Assembly: GCA_916048095.2 (NCBI GenBank) | Contig: OU696570.1 | Span: 10,196,816 to 10,260,815 of the forward strand | Reading direction: 5' to 3' | From: Sacculina carcini | Taxonomy: Eukaryota > Arthropoda > Thecostraca > Sacculinidae | Length of the DNA: 64,000 nt | Shown here: one piece after another, positions 36,401 to 48,400 of the stretch | Position numbering within the stretch: position 1 is the stretch's first letter | Layout of the letters: every line of letters begins with the position of its first letter | Position numbers and translations under genes: made by a program | Notes under the pieces: model-generated | Database searches by the model: none | What the model saw: only the letters and a program-made list of their open reading frames with translations | Told to the model about the DNA's origin: nothing

Positions 36401-39400
36401 TTCACAAAGCGCGACAGGCAGTCGGCTACAACGTTGTCGGCGCCGCGTATGTACTGCACATCGCTGATATGTTCGGTAATGAACGCCCAGTGGCGCTGCT
36501 GACGGTCCAGTTTGGCGGGTTTTTGACTGCGAAACGCGGTCACCAGCGGTTTATGGTCCGTCATCAGCGTCACGTGCCGGCCCTCGATGAAATGCCGGAA
36601 ATGTACCACGGACAGATACGCCGCCAGCAGCTCGCGGTCGTACGTGGAGTACTTTCTCTGTGGATCAGACAATTTCCGAGAGAAGAACGACACAGGTAGC
36701 GGTTTACCTTTCACCATTTGGTGGAGAGCACCTCCGACAGCGTGGCCGCTCGCATCTCTTACCAGCATGAACGTCTTCGACTCAGGGTCAGGGTGTGGCA
36801 AAGTAACAGCATCAGCCATTAACTGCTTACTTGCCTCAAAAGCAGCCTTGGTTTCTTCTGTCCACACCAGCGATTTCGCCTTTGGCTGCAGCCGCATCAT
36901 CTCGGACAGCGGGAAGACCACATCAGCGAATTGCGGCGTCATACGTCTGTAGAAACCGATCATGCCCATGTAGCGGCGGAGTCCAGCAGCATCAGCAGGC
37001 AGCTCCATCGAGGTCAGCGCCTCGATACGATGTTTGGGTGGCGAGACTCCGTCCTGGGACACATGATGACCGAGGAAGTCGACCTCACTCACACAGAACT
37101 GGCATTTTTCTATGGACAGCTTCAGTCCGTGTTTTGCCAGTACGTCGAATACCAGCTCCAGATGTCGCATATGCTCCTGCTCGTTCCGCGAAAAGACCAG
37201 CAGATCGTCTAATTAGACAAAAACACATGATATGCCACGGAAAATAGAATCGATGAATCGTTGAAAAGTGGCCGCCGCATTCTTCAGACCAAGCGGCATG
37301 TAGACATATTCATATAGGCCAAAAGGGGTGGTCACGGCCGTTTTCTTACTGTCCTCGGGCGCCATCGGAATCTGATAGAAAGCTTTTAGTAGATCAAGCT
37401 TGCTGTATACGGTCATATTACGTAGATTTGACGATAGAGTGTGGATGTGCGGCAACGGGTACCTATCGGGCACTGTCTTTGCGTTCAGTGCGCGATAATC
37501 CCCCGTCACTCGCCACTCTCCTGGAGCGCTCTTGGCCACCAGGTGCAGAGGCGACGCCCATGGAGAATTTGACGGCCTCACTACGCCTTGCTGAAGTAAT
37601 TTTTCGAAGGCGTCTCTGGCAGCTTTCTCTCGGTCGGGCGTCAGTCGGCGTGGAGACGAGAACGTCGGCGCGGCACTGCCGGTATCGATTGTGTGCTGAT
37701 ACACACCTGATGAGAACTGCAGAAGATCGTTCGGCTGGCGGGGTGACGTCAGGGACGGGTTGGGGCTGAGCCGCTGGCGGACAGATGCTGGACAATCGCC
37801 AGGATACTGTACCACCAGGCCGCATGTTGTCGCCTCGGACCTCCGCAGCGGTGCGATGAAGTTTGTTGTTTGGTCTCGTAGCTTTCGTCCCCGGCAGTCC
37901 ACCAGGAGACCATGATGGGCCAGGAAATCCTGTCCCAGCAGCGGCGAGACGACGTCCGCGACGACGAACGTCCACGCGAACTTTCGGCGCAGATTCACGA
38001 TGATGATTTCGAGTTGAACTTCGCCGTAAACCGTGATCGACTGGCCCGTGGCGGACGAGAGTTTCACGGCTGACGGCTGAAGACAGAACGGATTGATGTG
38101 TGCACGAGGTACAACGGAAATACTCGCGCCAGTATCAACCACGAAGCGGAAACGTTTGGCGGCGACCAAAACTGCGACTTCTATGAGTGGCAGGCCGACG
38201 GTCGCAGCGACACTGACCTGCCTCTCTAGTTTTCCGCCTGCAGCGGATGCGGAGACGAAGCGCGTGAAGACGCCTGCATGCGCAAGCCATCCTTATTGCC
38301 CGGCCACTTGCACCAGGGCTTGCAGGTGCGTGCACTGGAGCCGAAGTAGATATGCGCGCGGCACACCTGCGGTCGCTGATCGGCGCTGAACGGTCGCACA
38401 CCGATGGGGATGTCGGAACCTGGCCGCTCGCGTTCACTCCGTCGTCCACGTTGGCTGTATCGCTGTGGAGGTGGACTTCGTGGCACCACCAGGCTGCACG
38501 ATTGCTCCATCAGGGGAACCAGCTCGTCGGCCAGCTTCCCCAGCTGTTCCAGCGTCAGGTCCTTCTGTGCGGCCAAAATCATTCGCACGCGGTCTGGCAG
38601 CGCGTGGATGAACTTGTGACGGAGCAGCTCCTCTCCTGCCTGGATCCGGGTGCCGTGAGCCACCAGCTGGTTGAGGTACTCGCTGGGCCGTCCGGTTATT
38701 TCAGTCGTCGACAGCAGCGAGGTGAGGAGCTCAGGAATACTCCTCTGGTAGTTCGCCGTCACAGCCTCCTTCAGGTCATCGAAGGACTTCTTGGGCATCA
38801 CGTCGCGTGTCACGCGGCCGACAACTTCCGGGGGCAGAGATGCCAGCGCATGAAAAAACATCTGTGTCTGGCTGCGGACTCGGTTGATGTGAAACTGGGC
38901 CTCAATAATAGAGAACCAGGCCTCGACATTCTCATTGATAAAGGCGGGGGCCCTTATTTGCACGTTTATAGCCATATCAACATTGGCGTGAGCATTACTC
39001 GAGTGATCGTTGCTTTTGACTGACATTGTAGAAAAACTCAAACGCTACCGAAGAATAAAAACCTCTCACCGCAAAAAAAGGCAGTAGTCCTCACTCGGGG
39101 CACCAGTTGTAGTGAGTTCAACGCGGCAGAGGCGATTTCCTCGGACGAACAGATGTATTGCGACGGGAGCAGCGCACGCGAGACAAGTCAGCGGCGATAA
39201 AAAGGGAGGAGACGCCAAAAGCACAAGCTTATATAGGTTTAGGAAGCCACCCACCGACGCTACTATTAACATTAAGAACTACACATTAATAAAGAAACAT
39301 AATTGAATCATCAAAAGCGAAGAAATAAATCAATGGCACGAATAAATATTAATTATTACAAATCGCCAATTTATCATCAACTGAACACAACTCTGACGCA

Positions 39401-42400
39401 CTTGCCGCGACAATGGTAAACAACAATAGGGAAAAACCTCTACGCACATAAAAGGATTCTGAGAACAAGTGTACAAAACTTTACAAATATAATTGAACAC
39501 CTCAGTACTACTTTTCCACCCTCTCCGATCTGGTACCATTTTTACAACAAACAACCAAAAGTGACTTAACATAATTTAGCTAACATCGAAAAAAGGAGCA
39601 TAACCATCAAAATATAATCTTAAGTGCAAAGCTCATACAAATGCGAAATACACTAATTGCAAATGTAAATATTTTTAGTAATGGTCGCAATAATGTTCTT
39701 TATATTTTTTCAATGGAACTTTTTATCAAATAGCACGTACTACAGTAGCGTACACACTGCATGTGTGAATGGCCCCCCGTCCTCCCAAATGTCAAACGTG
39801 GGATAATGGCGCTATCTCACGCCCTGAAAATCATGTGCTAATTCCTGTTCAAGTAAATACGTACTGTCAAGTGCTACAGTGCAATATCTGGTATAGAGAG
39901 CTCACACATCGTACTATACCACGCACCAAACATCTCACGACACCCTCCGGTTCGTGGACATTTCCTAAAATGGAATTACACTATCCTGCGTACCCAAAAA
40001 CGTATAAATATCGAGTAGCACGGATATTAAGATGAATATCAATTGCTAAATCCTAACAGCAGAAATGTTGACATTTCTTGATCTTCAGACCTAATATTCC
40101 ATCTCTTTTCCTATTTTATCCTCATATATACCGTTTTTGTGCCTCTTATCTGGAAAAAGTCCCCAAACTTCGTGGTAAACTTACCTAATAACAAGAAAAA
40201 TAACAAAAGGTAACCTGACGATAAAAAAAGTAACCTTAAAAGCAAAAAATAACCTAACGATGAAAAAGTAACTTTTGGTAACCTAATAACTTTTTTAATA
40301 ATTATCGTACACAACTTTTTCATTCAGTTTTAGGTAGCTTATGAAAAATTGACCTTTAGGTGAAAAGTGACTTTATTAACTTTTGACAGCCCTAATAAAC
40401 ATTAAATATGCACAATAATATTGTTATGTGTCGGAAAGTTCTAATGTTTGTTTGCACAGTACTGTGCTGCACTTCTAGATTGAGTACAGTTTTGTTTTCA
40501 ATTATTGAGTTAATCATTGTGAAGAAATCTTTTTATTTCGAGAAATCGTTTACGTTTAAAGACAGCAGGGTTTGAGAACCGTTTTTCAATACCCTATTGA
40601 TAATTATTGCTATGCTTCTTTAGCTTAACCCTTCATAGAAAGTATTCGCGTGGATTGGTTTGAGCGTGCAAAATTCATCCCGTATATGCATTATCATCGA
40701 CAGGATGATAAGTCACAAAAACTTCACTCACAACCAAACTTGTATTGCTCATTTCGTGCTTCCATCAACGCGCGCGTCCAAATTAGCAATGCCCAACTTG
40801 AGCGCCAATAATAATTGCAAGCATTGCAACACATACACACAAACATACATGCATATGTACACACATATGCATACACGCATACGACACATGCACACACACA
40901 CGCATATGACACATGTATATGCACACATACACGCATACACATGCATGTACACAAACACATACAATAGGTGCACTATATTTACCGTCCGCTGATTTTGCAA
41001 GAAATGAAGGCAGAGTGCGAGTGATATATCTACTGAAGGCAGAGTGGGTGATATATCTACTCGAAGCTATATCTAAATAAAGCAACGCGAGCATCAAGGT
41101 GAAGCAATTCACACACAGCGATGTGTCAATTCTGCACTATCGCCAACATACTCCCCACCTTGAAACAATCCATTTTTCAACATAATAAGCAGTCAGTGAA
41201 CAGCGCGATAACATTGTCCGCGCACAATGTAAAAATGACAAAAATGCAATGTGTTCTGATGCATCATCTCAAGACCTGTACCTCGATAAATATCGATAAA
41301 AGCAACAAATGCAACCAAACAAAAGCAAAACATATCTTAATTTGATAAATGCAACCAGACACATTACACATTCAAACTGCACAGTATTCGAACGTGCACA
41401 GAGGAACTGAAAAAAACCTGTTGACAAATGGTAATAGCGCGGGACTGACGCGTCGCCGGCTCAGGTTGAACAAAACACCCACGTTGTCTGTCAAGACCAG
41501 CGGCATGTTGTAGCCGCTGAGGAAGGCAGCGGCCAAGCTCCAGAGGGCTGCTCGCTGCTCAGCCTCGTAGATGTGTGGGCTGGAGTCATGTGGCTGAGTC
41601 CACGTTTGTGATGGCGTGGCCAGGCCCAGTGCTCGCTGCGAGGCATCCGTGGCGACGATGCAATCGATTGCTGGAGCAGGTTGCACCGGCTGTATGCTAG
41701 CTAACATGGGCGCTGCTCGCGCGAGACTACGGTGCGGCTGTTATAGCGCCAGAGCCGCGTAGGTCGTGGGCAGCCGCATCGTCCTGCACAAGAATGAAAT
41801 GTAGCCCGCGAGTCGACGCCGTCAGACGAAGGGTTGAGTTGGAGCCAGTTGACAGGCGTGTCGTAACTGCTGCTTTGTCGTAGGGTTGATGTCGATTGTT
41901 ACTTGTGCGCCTTGATGCAGGCGGAAGCCCATGAAGTCTATGGTGGTTGTGGGCGTCCAACAACATTTGGCCGCGTTCAGTTGGATTCTCCACTTGTTGA
42001 GTAGGGGTTGAACTTGAGACAACTGGTGTGTGGGGCCTACCGCGAGAAAATCGTCGAGGTAGGCCACACATTGAATGTTGAGATGTTGCTGTAAGGCTTG
42101 AGCGATGGCTGTTGTGACGGTTTGCATGAGCGCCGGCGCCGAAGCTAGGCCCATGGGTATTCGCGTCCATTGGTAGAGCTTCCCCCGATAGGATACGTTG
42201 AGCAGCGCGGATAGACAGGCGTGCAAAGGGAGCTGGAAAAAACCATGCCGTAAGTCGAATTTTATCATGTGCCAATCGGGATGAGCCGCCAGGTGTTGCA
42301 TGCACACCGTGAGGCGAGGTAGCTTGATAGAATAATGTGCTAACTGTGATGTTAACGGCGATAAATCGTAGAGAATACGCGCGGTGCCGTTTGGTTTGGC

Positions 42401-45400
42401 GATAGCGAATAATCTGAACACTGGCCGTGTCGCGCTGCTGTTGGCCGCAGTAATTGAGCTTGGACCAATTCGGGAATGAGTGCATCCAGAAACTGTGTTG
42501 GTTTGGTGGGTTGCCAGGTGGTACGTGCTGAGCGTGGTATGTGTGTTCAACCATGAGTAAGCATGTTTTGTTCTGTGGCGGATAGTGCGGTTGAGCTGGC
42601 ATTGGATGTAGATTGGCCATGTCCGGATGTGTGAGCTGTCGCCATTGGCGAGCAGTCGTCGGCCTCAAGCACGGCAGCAGGGAGGTTTCGTCCGCTGTAT
42701 CGTCGTGGACGCTGGGCGAAGCGGCTTGCGGTGTCTGTTGGTTAGCCGTGGTCTGTTGCTCATGCCACTGCATCGAGAGGATGACGCCGTGATCCGTGAC
42801 CGCCCGGTGCCGAGCGTCGTTTGGCATATGTATGTCACCTGGCGCGATCATGTCGAGAGCGTCGGCCGCAGCGTGCACAGCGTCTTCGGAGAAGGACGTG
42901 TCTAAAAGCTGATCTAACCAGTCGGGCGTAATATTTTGCAACGGGGTGTAGTGACGTGGTGATGAAGCGATGTGTCGGCCCGGCGATAGCCGTGGCCGTT
43001 GACTTGGTTTAAGTCCTCGGCCGCGTCCCATTGGGAGGCGGCGTGTGGCACAGCGCTGTCGTCGGAGAGGAGCTAAGCGTCTTGTACGGACCTGTTGTTG
43101 TTGTTGCTGGAGGTGATGTTCGGCAGCGTTGAGGTTGAGGAGACGTGCCTCATCCGATTGCTCACTGCGGATGGTTACGCCCCACCCGTACAACGCCGCC
43201 GTGAGAAGGGTTTGCAGACGCGCTTTGTACCAGTGCTGTTCGTCCGTGGGCAGCTGGTCGTAGAGCCGCGCCAGGTTGAGAATAGCCCGGTATTCGTGTA
43301 GTGCGCGCTGTTTGAGTTTTGGCCTGTTCGCGTCGACGTATTCCTGCAGGCGACGTGACCATTGACGCACAGCGTCACTAGTGGGCAGCGTGGAGGCCAG
43401 CGAGATATCGCTGGCAACGTCTGCTTGTCTCACCTGTTGTGTGAACGGCTGGTCTTCGGCGTCGTTGGGATCGTCGTGGTCGTCCGCGAGACCCGGAATG
43501 TCGTCGGCCGTAGCAGGTCGACTAGCTCGATTCGGTATTGGCACGCGTGACTCCAGCTGGAGCCGGCTCATAACCAAATCTATTTTGTCCGTGAATGCCG
43601 CGGCCCAAGCCGGCGGCTTGGCCCGTGCGCGCTGCGTGGTTGGCGTCGGCGGCGGCAACGGTGATGAACGTGATGGCGCGGCAGCAATGAGCGACGTGGC
43701 CGTAGCGCTCGCAGCTCCTAGAGAAGTGTGCGTGCCCGATGTCCCGCCAAACTCTCCACCCGGCATGCCTGGGGGCGAAGAGAGCGCACACACTACAGGC
43801 TCCTGTGTGTGTAGCGTTGTGAGGCGGAGCGTGACGTCTGACACGCTCTAGCTCTGGAACTCGACTTGTATTTAGCTCGCTAGTTTTTGGATTTCATAAT
43901 ATGATTAACTTTATGCATATGGCATATGGCAGCTGCTCGCCAGGCTGAGTCGCCTGAGATGACAAGGAGAACTGTGTCTCAGCAGCGGCGGCACGCTGCT
44001 GAGTCTACAAAATACACGAATTTGAAATGATAAAAACACATTTGTCCTTGTGTCCGTCCTTTAGCTTACCACTTCACAACTCTTCCATTACCCACCAGTG
44101 GGGAATTCCCTACAGGTTAGGAACCACTGATCTAGCTGCTCCATTTTACAAACTTGTTTCAATGTGTCTGTCTGTGCTACTACCCTCAACTTGCTAACTC
44201 GATTTTGTCTGGTTGATGTTTCTCTGCACCTGTGCCTGGAATAGATGGGCCACGTCGATATACGTCGTTGTTTTGTTATTATCTCAATGAATCAACTGAT
44301 CAGCACCAGTGGATCCACTTCACGTGCATATTGCTCGTCTAGATCAGTCCGTTCAGTTCGTAAATGCTTCAATGCAAACAATCAAATTGGCCGGTATAGT
44401 CAACATAGAACATATTGATAGCATAGAGCGTAGGCATTGAACTTAAAAGCATGAAAAATACATATGTCACCATTCCCAACAAAAAAGACCATACACCTAA
44501 GAAAAAAACGCTCACCAAGCAAAAACTGGACTTTCAGTTCCAATATTGCGACGATATACAGACGTATAAACGTATGGAATTTACGCAACGCATATAAACA
44601 TACGAATATGGAACGCAAGACGTATAAACGCTAAAAATTCCAGTATTGAGACGCTACAACAAAAACAGCAATAGCAAATTGAACAAAAAACAGTTATTAT
44701 ACAGATATAGCTCTAATCAATAAAAACATTGAGATAAAGACGCTAAAGAAAATAGTTGTAAAAATAGGATACATTTTTTAACAGGAGCAAATTATTCGTC
44801 GTCGTATATACTATGCTAGCGTGTTCAGTAATGTTTGAATAGTCCGTGACAAGCGCAGAAAGTAGCATGACACAGAAACAACATGATCAATTACACATAT
44901 CCCGTCATTGTGTGTTTGATCGACCGACTGCTGGTTATATGGAAAGGTTAGTGTTTGATGCTGTTACAAAGCCTTGCTAAGGTCCGCAGATAAAGCTACC
45001 TTCGACTAAAACGTAATAGCACCTGTACCATGTCCGGGATCAGGCTCGGCCCAGGCTCCAAACAATCGTTCATTGATACACCATTGGGTCCGGCGGCAGA
45101 TGCGTCAAACACTGGTCTGACCTGAGTGGTACTGAAAGCTTTTAAAACTGGTCTGTGAGGCAAGTAAAAGACACGATTGACGTGCTTTCTCTCATCACTT
45201 ACCTCAGATATTACCCCAGTGCTCAGCATCTCCTGCATGACATCGTTATATTTTTCAAGGAGATAAGTTTGCTTCCCTAGTTTCTTATTGAGAGCAAACA
45301 CTCTTTTCTCAGCACAACGCCGGTTATCAAGCAATTCAATAGGCTTTGGCTTCCAAGGTAAGTGCACCTGATATCTACCATCATGAAAAGAGATACTGTG

Positions 45401-48400
45401 CCCAAACTCACCGATTATCTTGTCAGTTTCAGTGTTTCTGTCAAATATGCCTACATCTTTAAGGTTCCACAAACGATGTAGACAAGACTCACTTATTCTT
45501 GACATGATCAATAGTTGCGTATCAGCTTTATCCTGCGATTCGCAGATCACAGAGCCAGACAAGACCCATCCAAATACGGTTTCTTGTGCAACCAATCCTT
45601 TGTCGGACTTGATCAAACCACCTTTAATCAAAGACCAGTAGCTGTCTAGACCAACTAAAATATCAATACTACCGCTATTTTTGTCCACACTACAATTTGT
45701 AAATTCAATGTTTTTGAATTTCTCCAAATGTTCTACAGAGATAGCGGTTCTCTGCACGGGAACACAAATCTGACGAACGCCCACAGCTTGCAAAGTCAAC
45801 TCATCGTTAGACGTAGAAGAACACAATTCCAATTCGTATACAAGACCTTTCCTTCTGGATGTATGCCCACCAAATGCTGCACATGTCAAATCTTCAGACT
45901 TCAAGACATTACAACCCACAACTTGAGCCAGCTTATTGGTCACGTAAGTCCTAGTAGAGCCGGTATCAAAGCAAACGTTAGCTCTAAACGTGCCATTACG
46001 CCCCTTGACATTAATCTCCGTGATGGGTAACACAGATATTGTTTTCATGCCACCAACAGTACATGACAAATTCTCATCTGATTTGGAAGAATCAACCGTC
46101 TTTAGATTAGACGAATTTTTGTTATACGACTTATAACAACAAATCTCGTGGTGTGAGCCTTTACAAAAACTGCAATATTTTGCACAACTGGACGACCTGT
46201 GGCCGGGGCCCAAACAACAAAAACACAACCTCTTGGCTTTTAATAAAGCATGCCTCTCACCAATAGACAAATTGATAACTTCTGGACACCTGACAAAGAA
46301 CAAATTTCGCATTTGTTTTGAGTGGTGTGTGAAGCAACAGCAGTGTGGAATGAACGTGTTTTGGAATTATGCGATTGCCTCCTGTTTACCTTTTGATTGT
46401 TCTTTGCCGCAGCCTCGACAGCTGTTGTTGATGCAGGAGCTGCATAAGCGCCCGAACGCTCTTGCCTGTTGTTCTCGACCTCAAGGAAGTTCAGCAGGAA
46501 GTCAAGGTCGCTTTCTCTTCCGTCGCTAATTCGTACCCACTCGAGTCTGACAGATCCAGGAAGTTTCGACAACAACAATGGTGTCAGGAAGACTCCATAC
46601 GAAGAACCACTTATTCCCAACACTTCCAGGCTTCTTGTATGAGCCAACAAGGTGTCTTGAAGATGTCTCAGTGCGTTGGTGCCTTTCACATTGGCCTTAT
46701 CAACACTCAGGTCAATCAAACTCTGCACATGAGACAATATGATCTTTTCCCGACTTCCAAAACGATCTTCCAATAATTTACGCGCGCTGCTGTAATTTGA
46801 TCCGGTGACTGACATACCCATTAGGCATGCATTCCCGTCCAGCAGAGACTTAAAGTACGTATATTTCATGATGCCTGGCATTTTGCTGTTGTCCACAGCA
46901 GCGTTGAAACAGTCCCAAAAGTGTTGCCATTTCAGAGGATCTCCATCAAATCTCGGCAATTCAAGTGCCGGAAGTTTCGCTTTATCATAATTATTTCTGG
47001 ATACTGACGAAAAATCACTGCTGCTTTTTTTGTCAACAATTTTCTGCAAATATTCCACCGCAGCCACTTTGACAGCTTTCACCTTTACCATGAATTTGTG
47101 AAGGGCATCCATGTCAGCGGACATCTCTTCTTCCGGAATGATGCTGTCAATTTCACACTGAATCTCTTCCAACTTATTCATCCTCTTGGTGAAACTGTTT
47201 AGTGCGTCTTGAATGGCCACTTGAGACGGATCGGCCGAGCTCAGAAACTCATTTATCTCGTTCGAGATACGAGTCAGCCGTCCTTGCTCAGCACTTCTCC
47301 TTCTCTTCAAAATTGGCAATGTTTACGACATCATCAAATACAAAAAACAAACAAACAAAAATCCAAATGTCTCAAAGAAAATTCCCGGGTTTCGGCACCA
47401 AATTTATCATCGACAGGATGATAAGTCACAAAAACTTCAATCACAACCAAACTTTTATTGCTCAAATCGTGCTTCCATCAACGCACGCGTCCAAATTAGC
47501 AATGTCCAACTTGAGCGGCAATAATAATTGCAAGCATTGCAACACATACACACAAACGTACATGCACATGTACACACATATGCATACACGCATACGACAC
47601 ATGCACATGCACACACACGCATATGCACACATTCACGCATACACATGCATATACACAAACACATACAATAGGTGAACTATATTTACCGTCCGCTGATTTT
47701 GCAAGAGATGCAGGCAGGGTGCGAGCGGGCACACAATCGCAAGGGAACAATGGGTGATATATCTACTCGAAGCTATATCTAAATATAGCAACGCGAGCAT
47801 CAAGGTGAAGCAATTCACACACAGCGATGTGTCAATTCCTGCACTGTCGCCAACATGCATTATACATATATTATTTTTACATTAATAACACACAAAATAG
47901 TTTGGTTCTACTACAGTGAAACATCTATATAGAACATAAGAACAAACAAGACCTAAAAACGAAATACGTTCAACGGCAAATACCTTTGATAATACAAACA
48001 CACACGCATACACACTATCACAGCAATCAGTGAAAGTAATCCAGTGCTAGATACTGGTGTGGTTTAATCAATTGCTAGTCCTGTCCAGAGTCTGTTGAAC
48101 TTTGATAATCATTTGACTCTGAAGAGGACTCAGGTACAAATTCAGCGGATCTGCGTGATGTCGAGGGCTCTGGTTCAGGCTCGACATGGCTGGTGTCATC
48201 GGTGTCACGCAGTGCCCGATATTGCCCGATAAACACCAGCTCGGCAGCTCTCTCGGTTGTTTTCCTTCTAGCGATTCTTTCTAGCAGAATGAACTAATGT
48301 ATGGCCGCTGAAGGATCGCTCAACAGCTGGAGAATACCGTATGCAATCCGCGAGAGTTGAGTGGGGCTGCATATGCCATTCCACCAAATATCCGGTGAGA

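Larger units (their letters stand above)
34458..39504 (-). mobile_element. Ty3/Gypsy element B (CsRn1-like), full length and young
   Basis: LTRs at 34458-34856 and 39108-39504 bracket gag and pol on the minus strand, with a 4 bp target duplication GTAC (34454-34457 and 39505-39508). By eye the two LTRs differ by one 2 bp indel and one substitution, so the insertion is recent. The primer-binding site (minus strand TGGTGCCCCGAGTGAGGA, ending at about 39106) abuts the 5' LTR and the purine tract (TGTGGGGGAGTGT, about 34857-34870) abuts the 3' LTR. The CHCC-type Gag finger and the tRNA-Trp-like primer site fit the CsRn1 clade. It is younger than the hAT-type element that hosts it. Confidence 0.93.
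34124..40394. mobile_element. hAT-type non-autonomous DNA element, split by Gypsy B
   Basis: Terminal inverted repeats TAGGGCTGTCAAAA (34124-34137) and TTTTGACAGCCCTA (40381-40394) are perfect inverses. They are flanked by 8 bp ATAATCAT (34116-34123) and ATAAACAT (40395-40402), which differ at one base, as expected for a hAT target duplication. Subterminal sequence on both sides is rich in AAGTAACCT/AGGTTACTT words (for example 34138-34205 and 40200-40290). Without the Gypsy B insertion the element is about 1.2 kb. The open frame 39769-40035 is not recognised, and no transposase is present. Confidence 0.85.
40692..47855 (-). mobile_element. BEL/Pao LTR retrotransposon with truncated pol and foreign interior
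   Basis: LTRs at 40692-41148 and 47405-47855 (minus strand starts TGTTGGCGA) are flanked by a 5 bp duplication TGCAT (40687-40691 and 47856-47860). The primer-binding site, TGGTGCCGAAACCCGGGA on the minus strand next to the 5' LTR (about 47387-47404), is of the usual BEL/Pao type. A purine tract AAGGTGGGGAGTA precedes the 3' LTR. The interior carries BEL gag, zinc knuckles, protease and the start of RT, which breaks off at ADLSKA (about 44970). Downstream come repeat R (43927-44968), E2 (41372-43844) and about 220 bases of original 3' end. RT body, RNase H and integrase of BEL are absent. Confidence 0.9.

Noticed and set aside
40660-41112. Several overlapping open frames on both strands (Cys/Val/His/Thr-rich)
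   Set aside because: They arise from the CACATA microsatellite inside the BEL LTR and recur in the other LTR; they are not proteins.
41727-42520. C-terminal third of the 705-codon minus frame as part of a single long protein
   Set aside because: The RT and RNase H homology lies in a different frame over this interval. The long frame is open here by chance, helped by GC-rich composition.
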